A DNA stretch of 64,000 nt from DATBGO01 sp963840095. Lineage in GTDB: Bacteria > Actinomycetota > Actinomycetes > Streptosporangiales > Streptosporangiaceae. The notes below the pieces were generated by a model, which saw only the letters and a list, made by a program, of their open reading frames with translations, was not told the origin of the DNA and searched no databases. Both the position numbers and the translations under genes were made by a program. Every line of letters starts with the position of its first letter. Positions within the stretch are counted from its first letter, which is position 1. Below, one piece after another: positions 8,245 to 16,485 of this stretch. The stretch covers positions 185,664 through 249,663 of the forward strand of contig CAWIXN010000003.1 in NCBI GenBank assembly GCA_963840095.1, read 5' to 3'.

Positions 8245-9247
8245 CCACGACGGCGGCACCGGCGCCGCGAGCCAGCCGGCCGCGAGATCCTCAGCCTCGA
8301 GACGGTCCGCGCGGCCGGGAACCGGCGCGCCGGCCAGGAAGTCCGGGGCCGCCAAGCCGGTCAGGACGGCCGCGACCGACTCCGGCGGCCGCGCCTGCCG
8401 GCTGGGCGTCCGCAAGACCTACAAGCTTTTCATCGGCGGGGCGTTTCCCCGGTCGGAGTCGGGCCGCTGCTACCCGGTGACCGATCCAGGCGGTGCCCTG
8501 CTGGCCCATGCCGCCCAGGCGTCCCGCAAGGACGCCAGGGACGCGGTGGTCGCGGCCCGTGCCGCGTTCGGCGGCTGGTCTGGTGCGACGGCATACAACC
8601 GGGGCCAGGTCCTCTACCGGGTGGCCGAGATGCTCGAAGGCCGCAGGTTGCAGTTCGCCGCGGAAATCGTTAATAACCAGGGTCTTGACCTTCCCGCCGC
8701 TGAGGACCAGGTTGCGCGGGCGATCGACCGGTGGGTCTGGTACGCGGGGTGGCCGGACAAGATCGCCCAGGTGACCGGGGCCGCCAACCCGGTAGCCGGA
8801 CCGTACTTCAACTTCAGCGTGCCGGAGCCGACCGGAGTGGTCGCCGTCGTGGCGCCTGCCGATTCCAGCCTGCTCGGCCTGGTCAGCGCGGTGGCGCCGG
8901 TCATCGCGACGGGCAACACCGCGGTCGTGGTGGCCAGCGAGGACTGGCCGCTGCCTGCGATCACCCTGACGGAGGTACTCGCCACCTCGGACGTGCCGGC
9001 CGGGGTGGTCAACGTGCTGACCGGCCGCACCGCGGAGCTGGCGCCGGTGCTCGCCGCGCACATGGATGTCAACGCGATCGACTTGTCAGGGGTGGCCGGG
9101 CCCGGGCGGGCCGAGCTGGAGCGGCTCGCGGCGGGCAACGTGAAGCGGGTGTTCGCCGCGGACGAGGACTGGGCCGCACCGCCCGGGATGCGGCGGCTGC
9201 TGGCGTTCCTCGAGACCAAGACGGTCTGGCACCCGGTCGGCATCTAG
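8237..9247 (+). CDS. ALDH-like protein lacking the catalytic residues
   Basis: 336-residue protein from the ATG at 8237, overlapping the upstream ALDH stop by 8 bp. After an Arg/Ala-rich leader of about 60 residues, an ALDH N-terminal (cofactor-binding) fold is clear: KLFIGGAFPRSESGR, VAAARAAFGGWS, the aromatic YAGWPDKI and PTGVVAVVAPADSSLLGLVS, with VPAGVVNVLTGR. The protein stops soon after the position where LELGGK would come: neither the catalytic Glu nor the Cys loop is present and the substrate domain is missing. This short form is seen beside full ALDHs in other actinobacteria, so it is probably a regulatory or structural partner rather than a random truncation, but that is inference. 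Confidence 0.75.
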   Translation: MPDHDGGTGAASQPAARSSASRRSARPGTGAPARKSGAAKPVRTAATDSGGRACRLGVRKTYKLFIGGAFPRSESGRCYPVTDPGGALLAHAAQASRKDARDAVVAARAAFGGWSGATAYNRGQVLYRVAEMLEGRRLQFAAEIVNNQGLDLPAAEDQVARAIDRWVWYAGWPDKIAQVTGAANPVAGPYFNFSVPEPTGVVAVVAPADSSLLGLVSAVAPVIATGNTAVVVASEDWPLPAITLTEVLATSDVPAGVVNVLTGRTAELAPVLAAHMDVNAIDLSGVAGPGRAELERLAAGNVKRVFAADEDWAAPPGMRRLLAFLETKTVWHPVGI

Positions 9248-9258
9248 CCCTCCCGCCC

Positions 9259-9375
9259 CGGCATGGTCGCCGGCCCTGATCCGCCCGGCATGGTCGTCGG
9301 CCCTGATCCGCCCGGCATGGTCGTCGGCCCTGAGCCGCCCAGCATGGTCGCCGGCCCTGAGCCGCCCAGCTTGGT
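9259..9375. repeat. 27-bp tandem repeat, about 4 copies
   Basis: Units of the form GGCATGGTCGCCGGCCCTGA followed by TCCGCCC repeat head to tail with small changes (GCC/GTC, TCC/GCC). The array starts 12 bp after the ALDH-like stop and carries no convincing ORF of its own. There are no unique spacers between units, so it is not a CRISPR. Confidence 0.85.
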
Positions 9376-9428
9376 CGCCGCGCCATCCGCCATCCGCCGT
9401 CCGCCGTCCGCGTGATCGCGGTCGTTTT

Positions 9429-9483
9429 CATGATCCCGGTGGCTGGGGGGTGTCCCGGCACCCCCAATCCACCGTGATCATGT
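9429..9483. repeat. Palindromic repetitive element, copy 1
   Basis: Two 24-nt arms beginning CATGATC and ending GATCATG, with 21 of 24 positions complementary, enclose a 6-nt loop (TCCCGG). The inner part is a strong GGGGGGTG/CACCCCC stem. A near-identical sequence lies at 10645-10702, on the other side of the DUF559 gene. It could act as a bidirectional terminator or be a REP-type dispersed element. Confidence 0.75.
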
Positions 9484-9507
9484 ACCGCTGCTCACCCGGC
9501 GGGGTCG

Positions 9508-10506
9508 TCATGGACCGGTGGCAGGCTGGACGGGACAGCTGCGGTCACATGGCCTCGGCGTGCCTGGCCAGCCGCGGGTGCGGAGGACCGCGGCGACTTC
9601 GGCGGCGACCTGGCAGGGCCGGGAGGTCACGTCGGACCAGCTGTAGCGAAGCGTGATGATCCCGCTGGCTGCTGCGGCGTTGTCCCTGGCGACGTCACGC
9701 CAGCGGGCGGCCACCGGGTGCGCAGCGGCACCGTCGGTCTCCACTGCGACCCCGTAGTCCTGGTAAAGGTTGTCTCGGTACACGATCCGGCCTTCGAGGC
9801 TTGCCCTGGCCTGGCGCTGTGCGGCCGGCAGCCGGTGTGCGCGCTCGACATCGCGGACGTAGCGGTACTCAAGGTTCGAGTGCGCCCCGGCACTGACCTC
9901 GCCGAGCGCTCCGGCGAGGCTGGCCCGCCAGCGCAGCTTCTTTCGCAATGCCATCGCCTCGCTGAGGCGCTGCGGAGTGGTCAGGCGCTCGGCACAGGCG
10001 CGGGATAGCCAGCCGAACGCATCGTCGAACGTGCGTGATGCCTGGGTCAGGTCGAGCACGGTCTCCTCGATCCGGGTTCGCGGCGGCCGCCGGGCCGGGT
10101 GGCGAGCCGCTGCGACGCGCTCCGACCTGTGGATGGCCAGGCCGCGAACCGGCTGGATGTGCCGGTCCGACGGCACGCTCAGGTGGATCAGGGGCCGATC
10201 GCAGCAGGACATGCCCTCAAGCTGGGCTGCCGTCTCATGGCTTAAGGCGGAGCCGGGGCCCGCGTGCAAGAGGGCCGCCCATAATGCGGGCTGTCTGCCG
10301 ATGGTCCCGGTAAAGCACGCGTACACGCCTGGATACATTCTCTGCCAGCGGCCGCGGCGGAGCCGTTGCTTGATGGCATCGCGGGTGAGGCCGAGGCCGA
10401 GGGCCTGCCGGCGGCTGAGCACCCCGCCCTGGTGCGCCGCCAGCCTGCCGACTGATGCAGTTAAGTCATCGGGCACGTGCGAGATTCTGGATCGGCCCTC
10501 TGACAA
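9508..10506 (-). CDS. AbiEi-type antitoxin domain plus DUF559 endonuclease-like domain
   Basis: 332-residue protein. Residues 15-75 are a winged-helix AbiEi-type domain (LAAHQGGVLSRRQALGLGLT, then RLRRGRWQRMYPGVYA), the middle carries HETAAQLEG, and the C-terminal half (about 210-310) has the DUF559/Vsr-like pattern: NLEYRYVRDVER, then YRDNLYQDYGVAVETDG with the acidic residues expected at a PD-(D/E)XK-type site, and RWRDVARDNAAAASG. This two-domain family is abundant in actinobacteria, usually alone and without an AbiEii toxin, as here. The start at 10506 is the first plausible codon; a GTG 33 bp inside is possible. The last 20 residues (Cys/Pro-rich) look like read-through beyond the normal end. 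It is bracketed by the two palindromic elements. Confidence 0.8.
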   Translation of the reverse strand: MSEGRSRISHVPDDLTASVGRLAAHQGGVLSRRQALGLGLTRDAIKQRLRRGRWQRMYPGVYACFTGTIGRQPALWAALLHAGPGSALSHETAAQLEGMSCCDRPLIHLSVPSDRHIQPVRGLAIHRSERVAAARHPARRPPRTRIEETVLDLTQASRTFDDAFGWLSRACAERLTTPQRLSEAMALRKKLRWRASLAGALGEVSAGAHSNLEYRYVRDVERAHRLPAAQRQARASLEGRIVYRDNLYQDYGVAVETDGAAAHPVAARWRDVARDNAAAASGIITLRYSWSDVTSRPCQVAAEVAAVLRTRGWPGTPRPCDRSCPVQPATGP

Positions 10507-10644
10507 AACCGGCTACTGCCACGCTGGACCGGGTGGGTGCCCATGCCCGAAGCTGCCGGGCGTCACGGTCCGTCGGCGGCGCGTTCTGCGGGTGATGGAA
10601 GAACCTCTGGCACATGCCCTTCGGCCGGCGAGGCGGGCCCGGCT

Positions 10645-10702
10645 TTCATGATCCCGGTGGCCAGGGGGTGCGCGGGCACCCCCAATCAACCGTGATCATG
10701 AA
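10645..10702. repeat. Palindromic repetitive element, copy 2
   Basis: Same design as 9429-9483: CATGATC...GATCATG ends, 24-nt arms (19 of 24 complementary) and a 6-nt loop. Sequence identity with copy 1 is high across the whole length including the loop-proximal GGGGGTG/CACCCCC stem, so they are copies of one element, not chance hairpins. Just after it, 10751-10800 holds two copies of a 25-bp direct repeat (GCAGCCGGGCGGTCAGGC core). Confidence 0.75.
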
Positions 10703-10793
10703 GGGCACGGGGGACCGAGTCGTCGGCATCGGTAAAGGTCGTTGCACAGGCAGCCCGGCAGCCGGGCGGTCAGGCAGACCCGCAGCCGGGCGG

Positions 10794-11609
10794 TCAGGCG
10801 GCCCGGGGCCAGACCACCGGGAAGAGCGGATGGTTCATGGCCGCACCCGCTGCAAGCTCGGAATCCAGGCCCTCGAACGGCGGCGAGGTGCGCCAGCGCC
10901 GTGGCGCGTGCCGGGCCGCCGCGGACAGGTACCGCAGCGACAGCACCCGCCGGCGGCCCGGATACGGGAATCCGGGTGCGCCGTGGACGGTCAGGAAGTC
11001 GAAGAAGATGGCGTCACCGGGCTGCAGGTCGAACCGGCGGATGTCGAAGGCGGCCCGGTCGGCCTCGATGTCGGGGAGCTCGGCCAGGCTGCCCTCGGGG
11101 AACCACTTGGCCTCTCCGGCCAGGAACGTGCGGGGCATCAGCCACGGTCCGCGGTGCGTTCCGGCTACCAGCTCCAGGCATCCGGCCTCCGGTACCGGGT
11201 CCACCGGGATCCAGGCGCTGACGCCCGGGCCGTCGACGTTGTAGTAGGGCTGGTCCTGGTGCCACGGCGTGCGCTGTCGCGTCCCGCCCTCCTTGACCAG
11301 CACATGATCGTGGTAGAAGCGCACCTGCGGAGTGGACATCAGCTGCGCGGCTATCCGCGGCAGCCGGGAGTCCCTGGCCAGCCGGCCGATCTCGGTGATC
11401 TCGCGCCACCGGCAGAAGTCCTCGGTAAACGAACCAGGATCGCCGGGCGCGCTGGCCACCTGCGCCAGCGGACCGTGGCTGGCCAGCACGGCGTCGATGG
11501 CCCGGGCCGCGTCGGCCAGCTCATCCGGGCTGAGCGCCTGCCGGACACACACCACCCCGTCCCTGGCATAGGCAGCTGCCAGCTCGTCATCGGTCAGTGG
11601 CCCGGTCAC
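10794..11609 (-). CDS. Phytanoyl-CoA dioxygenase family (Fe(II)/2-oxoglutarate) protein
   Basis: About 271 residues from the GTG at 11609 (a TTG 51 bp further upstream also keeps the frame). The non-haem iron site is visible as WHQDQPYY (His-x-Asp) and, near the C-terminus, TVHGAPGF (second His) followed by the 2-oxoglutarate Arg in RRVLSLRYLS. The start TDDELAAAYARDGVVCVRQA is characteristic of the PhyH family. Reaction: hydroxylation of a small-molecule substrate with O2 and 2-oxoglutarate; the substrate is unknown. It is transcribed divergently from the Erm-like gene, 120 bp apart. Confidence 0.85.
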   Translation of the reverse strand: MTGPLTDDELAAAYARDGVVCVRQALSPDELADAARAIDAVLASHGPLAQVASAPGDPGSFTEDFCRWREITEIGRLARDSRLPRIAAQLMSTPQVRFYHDHVLVKEGGTRQRTPWHQDQPYYNVDGPGVSAWIPVDPVPEAGCLELVAGTHRGPWLMPRTFLAGEAKWFPEGSLAELPDIEADRAAFDIRRFDLQPGDAIFFDFLTVHGAPGFPYPGRRRVLSLRYLSAAARHAPRRWRTSPPFEGLDSELAAGAAMNHPLFPVVWPRAA

Positions 11610-11729
11610 GGCTCCACGATAGGTCTCGCGCGAAGGACGGGCAGCCAGGGAGGCCGGCAAAACCAGTTGCCCTCGCGGCCGCCGCTGCCTACCGTCGCTG
11701 GATGGCTGTCATCACGTACCTGGTCCGTC

Positions 11730-12275
11730 GTGTCCGCCGCCACCGGGCGGTCGCGCCGGGCGTGGGGCTGGCACCCGCTCGTTGAGGAATGGGCCTCGCG
11801 GGTGGTGGCCGAGGCCGGCGTCCGGCCCGGCGATCTTGTTCTCGATATCGGGGCCGGGCATGGGGCTCTGACCGCGCACCTGGTCGAGCACGGCGCCCAC
11901 GTCATCGCCGTTGAGCTGCACCCTGCTCGGGTGCGACGGCTGCGGGAACGGTTTGCCGGGATGCCGGTGACTGTGGTGCCCGCCGACGCCCGGTCACTGC
12001 GTTTGCCGAACCGGCCGTTCCGCGTGGTAGCAAGCCCGCCCTACGGGGTGTCCAGCCCGCTGCTGCGTTTGCTGCTCGCGCCGTCCTCGCAGCTCGCCGC
12101 CGCTGACCTAGTGCTGCAGCTGGCCGCGGTGCAGCGTTATGCGCAGGCCCGGGCACCGGGCGCGCTACGTTGGGGCCGCCACTGGGTTGTGCGGCCCGGC
12201 ATCCGGCTACCGCGGCGTGCCTTCCGGCCGCCGCCCCAGGTCGACTCGGCGGTGCTGGTAGTGCGCCGCCGGTGA
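11730..12275 (+). CDS. Short Erm/KsgA-type rRNA adenine N6-methyltransferase
   Basis: 181 residues from a GTG at 11730. Class I SAM methylase fold: WGWHPLVEEWASRVV, motif I LVLDIGAGHGALTAHL, motif II VIAVELHP, motif III-like VVPADARSLRLP and the catalytic motif IV ASPPYGVSSPLL (NPPF/Y in most Erm proteins; here the Asn is Ser). It ends FRPPPQVDSAVLVVRRR, the point where true Erm proteins continue into a C-terminal helical RNA-binding domain of about 80 residues; that domain is absent. This short form is a known actinobacterial relative of Erm. Whether it modifies 23S rRNA is uncertain. Confidence 0.8.
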   Translation: MSAATGRSRRAWGWHPLVEEWASRVVAEAGVRPGDLVLDIGAGHGALTAHLVEHGAHVIAVELHPARVRRLRERFAGMPVTVVPADARSLRLPNRPFRVVASPPYGVSSPLLRLLLAPSSQLAAADLVLQLAAVQRYAQARAPGALRWGRHWVVRPGIRLPRRAFRPPPQVDSAVLVVRRR

Positions 12276-12300
12276 CAGCTCGTCGATCCCGAGCGGCCTT

Positions 12301-13817
12301 TCATCGGCCGTGAGGTGGCGAGCAGGTCGCCGGGGTCGCAGTGAGCACCTCGTGCCGCGGGGGGATCAGACCGACGTCACCGGTTAGGCCGGCCAGCTGA
12401 GCGCTATCGGGCGGGTCTGGCGTCGGCTCGGAGCCCGGCGGGCCGCCCCCACCGCCTCGCCGCGGGTCACCCGGGCTCGTTGCCGCGTTGCCCCACAGGC
12501 TCAGGGCCGCCCATCCGGTCAGTGCGAGCGCGATCAACGGGAAGACCATGCAGATGATGAGGTACTGGGGCGCGTCTACGGCGGCGGTGATCTCGTGGCT
12601 GTAGGTGACGGCTCCCAGGTCGCCTCGCAGCAGAAGCCGCAGGCCGCCGACACCGAAAAGCTGGAGCTGGCCGTGGTAGAGCCAGTTTCGCAGCCATGCC
12701 GCCTTCAGCATCGCTGCGATCGTGCCCGTGCCGAGAACGGTGACGAACATCGCGCCCACCAGGCTGGTAAGGAGCCCCGCCGCGAAGACCTGGCGGGCCC
12801 TGGCGCCGGCGGGGGCAGGCTGCTCGATGCCGTGAAGCGCCGCTCGGCTACGACCGCGGCCGCCAGCGGGGCGCCAAACAACAGGATCCATGCGAGCACC
12901 ACGAGCGGATCAATATCGGAGCCCGGCAGCCATGGATTGGTGGCAGCCCCGCTGAGTCCAAGCGGCACCACCGCGTACATGACGGCGCCGAGAGCGGTAC
13001 CGGCAACGGCGCCGGTGGCGAGCGTGGCCGGGGCCACCCGTGACCGCCGCGAGGTCATCCGGAGGATGGCCGCCGCGTACAGCGCCATTACGACCAGGAA
13101 CAGGATCTCGTTGGCCCACTGGTTGCCAAAGCCCGGGCCAGAGATAAGGCGGTACAAGTGCAGGCCAATACCCCCACGCGGCGGCGCGTCGAGGACCTGC
13201 TCGACGACGTTTTTGGCTGGTATGAGGGCCAGGATCGCGACGTAGGTACCGACGCGAAGGAACCTGGCTACCCGGCGGTCAGCGGGCGGCCCGAAGAGCC
13301 GGCGTGCCAGCAGCGGCAGTCCGGCCAGCAGCAAGACGATGGTGATCACATCGACCCGGTCGACCGAGGTGGCAAAGCTGCCCGGCGCGCCCGGCCAGGC
13401 GGCCCAGGCCGCCAGCGCGGCTGCCGCTGCGAACAGCATGGCGTTGCCGATCCTGTCTCGCATCAGTGCCTCCCTCGCGATCAGCCGTACACCCCGCACG
13501 GCCCGTACCGCCCGCGCCGCCCGCGCGCCCGCCCGCGCCGCCTGCGCGCCCGCCCGCGCCGCCTGCGCGCCCGCCCGCGCCGCCTGCGCGCCCGCCTGCG
13601 CGCCCGCCTGCGCCACCCGCGCGCCAGGCCGCGCCGCCGGCTCAGCCGCGGCGGCCTGCGCGGCGGCCGGCCCACCGGCGGTCACCCGGTACAGCGTGCC
13701 GGGCTTCAGCCCGGTCTGCTTCGCCAGTGCGTAGCCGTGCCGCCACTGCGACGGCTGCGCGCACAGCGCCGCCAGAACGGACGGCGTCTGCGTCGAGAAC
13801 CCGGACCGCGCACTCAC
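12301..13817 (-). pseudogene. PadR-type winged-helix remnant fused to a multi-pass membrane protein, frameshifted
   Basis: The N-terminus matches a PadR regulator (TPSVLAALCAQPSQWRHGYA then TGLKPGTLYRVTAGG) but the middle of the wing and the rest of the domain have been deleted: GTLY runs straight into RVTAGG. An Ala/Arg/Gly repeat region (encoded by 13500-13620) follows, then a membrane protein starting MRDRIGNAMLFAAAAA with five or six hydrophobic helices. At about 12830-12850 the frame shifts; the continuation in the next frame (HGIEQPAPAGARARQVFAAG, then GAMFVTVLGTGTIAAMLKAA and more helices) runs to 12301. In related genomes a PadR gene and this membrane protein are separate neighbours, so this is a fusion by loss of the intervening sequence plus a later shift. 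Probably inactive. Confidence 0.6.
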
Positions 13818-13827
13818 CGGAATGACT

Positions 13828-13856
13828 CTACATAGGTAGACACGAGACGTCTACAT
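13828..13856. promoter_or_regulatory. Operator-like inverted repeat upstream of the PadR remnant
   Basis: GTAGAC (13836-13841) and GTCTAC (13849-13854) face each other across 7 bp, flanked by two direct copies of TCTACAT (13828-13834 and 13850-13856). It sits 11-39 bp upstream of the PadR GTG start, the usual place for PadR autoregulation. A second palindrome, ATGTAC-N9-GTACAT, lies at 14030-14050 in the leader of the beta-helix gene. Confidence 0.45.
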
Positions 13857-14139
13857 GGACGGAAGACGTACGGGTGCTCGTCTGCCTCCCGGACCGTAGC
13901 GCGGTCGGCGCACAAGCCGCACAAGCCGCGCATACCGCGGATGCTGGCCGTCGGTCTCCGGCGATCCCTCGGATGGAAAGCTCCCGCGATGCCAGCGGTA
14001 AGCCCTATCGAGGAAAGTGTCCGGCGTTTATGTACACCTGTGCGGTACATCGCACGTCTTTTAACTAGCTCGTTGGCCTGAGGACAGCGAATTGGGCTGA
14101 TTTGCAACTAATCCAGTGTTCGCTCGGAGGGGGAAGATC
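13857..14139. other. Intergenic region upstream of the beta-helix gene
   Basis: No ORF is supported. It holds the 14030-14050 palindrome (ATGTAC-N9-GTACAT), a locally AT-rich stretch (CTTTTAACTAGC) about 80 bp before the gene, and the strong ribosome site GGAGGGGG at 14127-14134. Confidence 0.5.
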
Positions 14140-15429
14140 ATGAGATGTCGTCGAGTGGCTCGCATCGCGGGCGCGCTCCTGGTGCCGGTAGTGGTCGTCG
14201 GCGCTTTGATCGCGCAGGCGGGTGCGGCTTCAGCCGAGGCAAGCTGGCACGGCGGTCACCACGGCGTGGTGTACGTGTCCCGGCAGGGCAGTGTGTCGAA
14301 CGCCGACCGGTCCTGCCATTCGGCTGCTTTCCGTACGATCCAGTCGGCGATCAACGCGGCCCCCGCACGGGGCACCGTTGTGGTGTGCCCGGGGGTCTAT
14401 CGCGAGCAGGTGGTGATCGGCAAGCCGCTGACCCTGGCGGGCAGGCGAGCGATCATCGAAGAGAAGAATGTCACCCCGACGCTGACGGTCACAGTGCCGG
14501 GAGTCGGCCCGCTGACCATCTTCGCCGGCGTGGTCATCCTCAGCTCACATGTCCAGTTCAGTGGTTTCACGGTCCGGGACGCCCTGGGCGAGGGCATCCT
14601 CGCCGCGGGTGTGACCGGCACCATCAGTGACATCTCGATCGAGCACAACACCGTGGTCCACAATGACCTCGGCGGCGGCGTCCCGCCGGTTTCGACATAC
14701 TTCGAATGCGCCGCGGAGGGACAGGCTCCCGGTGACTGCGGCGAGGGCGTTCATTTCCTGAGCGTCGCGTACTCCAAGATCCGCGGGAACCTGATCAGGG
14801 ATAACTCCGGCGGGATCCTGATGACCGACGAGACCGGACCCACCGACCACAACCTCATCGAGGACAACGTTGTCACCAGGAACTCCACCGACTGCGGGAT
14901 CACCGTGCCGGGGCACAACGCCCATGCCGTGGATGCCGCAGGCAATCCGCAGCCGTCGGTCGCCGGGGTGTATGACAACGTGATCGCGCACAACATCGTG
15001 ACGTTCAACGGGCTGAAAGGCGACGGCGCGGGCGTGCTCTTTGCTAACGCCTCAGCTGGGACCGCCTCGTATGACAACCTGGTCGTGGGCAATTACATCG
15101 CCGGCAATGGGCTGTCTGGCGTGACCATGCATGCCCACACAATCGGTCCTGGCCAGTTCGAGGACCTGAGCGGCAACAAGATCATCGGCAACGTCATCGG
15201 CAAGAACAATATCGACGGCGATCCGCTCGACTCGCCCGCTTCCCCCGAAGATCTGCGGACGACCGGGGTGCTGGTGTTCTCCGGTGGCACCCCCGTCAGC
15301 GTCACGATCGCCCGCAACCTCATTTCCCACGATGCGATCGGTATCTGGCTCAGCAAGCCGGTAACCGCCCATGGCCTGCCAAGCAACGTGTTCCGCAACG
15401 TCAAGACACCCATCTCCGCGGGCAACTAA
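14140..15429 (+). CDS. Secreted right-handed parallel beta-helix protein
   Basis: 429 residues from the ATG at 14140, chosen for the GGAGGGGG ribosome site 6 bp upstream. Sec signal peptide: basic MRCRRVARIAG, then a hydrophobic core and a cleavage site after AQAGAASA. The mature protein opens FRTIQSAINAAPARGTVVVC with PGVYREQVVI, the classic entry of pectate-lyase-like beta-helix proteins, followed by repeated NxxV/NxI turns (HNTVVHND, RGNLIRDNSGGI, EDNVVTRNST, AHNIVTFNG, VGNYIAGNG, IGNVIGKNN, ARNLISHD), one per coil. Two Cys pairs may be bridged. Such proteins bind or modify polysaccharides; no catalytic set can be pinned down. A perfect terminator follows. Confidence 0.88.
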   Translation: MRCRRVARIAGALLVPVVVVGALIAQAGAASAEASWHGGHHGVVYVSRQGSVSNADRSCHSAAFRTIQSAINAAPARGTVVVCPGVYREQVVIGKPLTLAGRRAIIEEKNVTPTLTVTVPGVGPLTIFAGVVILSSHVQFSGFTVRDALGEGILAAGVTGTISDISIEHNTVVHNDLGGGVPPVSTYFECAAEGQAPGDCGEGVHFLSVAYSKIRGNLIRDNSGGILMTDETGPTDHNLIEDNVVTRNSTDCGITVPGHNAHAVDAAGNPQPSVAGVYDNVIAHNIVTFNGLKGDGAGVLFANASAGTASYDNLVVGNYIAGNGLSGVTMHAHTIGPGQFEDLSGNKIIGNVIGKNNIDGDPLDSPASPEDLRTTGVLVFSGGTPVSVTIARNLISHDAIGIWLSKPVTAHGLPSNVFRNVKTPISAGN

Positions 15430-15453
15430 GCCCGCATCCGGCAACTGACCACC

Positions 15454-15480
15454 GGCCCCGGCAGCGTCCCTGCCGGGGCC
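15454..15480 (+). terminator. Hairpin terminator after the beta-helix gene
   Basis: GGCCCCGGCA and TGCCGGGGCC form a perfect 10-bp stem with a 7-nt loop (GCGTCCC), 25 bp after the stop. No U-tract, as usual in actinobacteria. Confidence 0.75.
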
Positions 15481-15723
15481 GATGGCGGGCAGCCGCCTGG
15501 CCAGGGCATATCCGATGCCTGCCCGCCGGCTGACACCGGTCACGCGACCGCGACCGGCTCAGCTGGCGCGCTTCGTTTTCTGAAGAACTCATCCCGGCAG
15601 CGTCAACGAACCGGACCGACGATAGGAAAACCGGCCGCGACGGTTCTCAGCGTTGGAGCGAACCTGGCCTCATCCATTCGAGGAGGCTGCCCCGCAAACA
15701 CTCCAGGCCCGGCGCCGGCCTGG

Positions 15724-16365
15724 TCAGATGATCCCGAACAGCCGGTCGCCGGCATCGCCGAGGCCGGGGACGATGTAACCGCGCTCGTTGAGCGAGTGAT
15801 CCATCCCCGCGGTGACCACCCGCACCGGCACCGGCAGGCCCTCGGGAAACGCCTCCGCCAGCCGGCCCACGCCCTCCGGCGAGGCCAGCAGGCAGATGGC
15901 CGTGACCGCGGCCGCGCCGCGCGAGACCAGCATGGTGATCACGGTCTCCAGGGTGCCGCCGGTGGCCAGCATCGGGTCCAGGACGAAAGCCTCGCGGTCG
16001 GTCAGGTCGGCGGGCAGCCTGGCCGCGTACGTCGAGGCGACCAGCGTCTCCTCGTCACGGGCCAGCCCGACGAAGCCGACGTCGGCCCTGGGCAGCAGGC
16101 GCGACATGCCATCGAGCATCCCGATCCCGGCGCGCAGGACCGGAACAACCAGCGGGACCGGCCTAGCCAGCTTGACTCCCTCGGCTACGGCGATCGGGGT
16201 ACGCACCGAGACCTGCTCGACTCGCATGTCCCGGGTCGCCTCGTAGGCGAGCAGGGTCACCAGCTCGTCGGTGAGGCTGCGGAAGGTGGGGGTTTCCGTG
16301 CGGACGTCGCGCAGCGCGGTGAGCTTGTGCGCGATCAGCGGATGATCGGCTACCAGCGTTTGCAT
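15724..16365 (-). CDS. upp: Uracil phosphoribosyltransferase
   Basis: 213 residues, the usual length. Converts uracil plus PRPP to UMP (pyrimidine salvage, cytoplasm). Clear markers: MQTLVADHPLIAHKLTALRD start, VPVLRAGIGMLDGM, the PRPP-binding loop FVLDPMLATGGTLET, and the C-terminal uracil site GYIVPGLGDAGDR. The start is the ATG at 16365, which aligns with other Upp proteins. The frame stays open upstream and is continuous with the last coding piece of the broken histidine kinase, so read-through from that remnant would give a fusion. Confidence 0.93.
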   Translation of the reverse strand: MQTLVADHPLIAHKLTALRDVRTETPTFRSLTDELVTLLAYEATRDMRVEQVSVRTPIAVAEGVKLARPVPLVVPVLRAGIGMLDGMSRLLPRADVGFVGLARDEETLVASTYAARLPADLTDREAFVLDPMLATGGTLETVITMLVSRGAAAVTAICLLASPEGVGRLAEAFPEGLPVPVRVVTAGMDHSLNERGYIVPGLGDAGDRLFGII

Positions 16366-16485
16366 GACCGGTAGTGTCTCAGTACGGCCGGGCCAGCCGT
16401 CAGCGCCATGCCCCGCAGTTATTAACGCATATCCGGCGCCCGGCCTCGATGTCCGCGGCCACGACGCGGGCCCTGGCTGCCGCAC

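Noticed and set aside
9259..9375. Possible CRISPR array
   Set aside because: Units are contiguous 27-bp tandem copies with no unique spacers and no cas genes nearby.
10614..11729. Open frame running into the Erm-like gene on the plus strand
   Set aside because: The part before 11730 is antisense to the PhyH-type dioxygenase and has no family resemblance.
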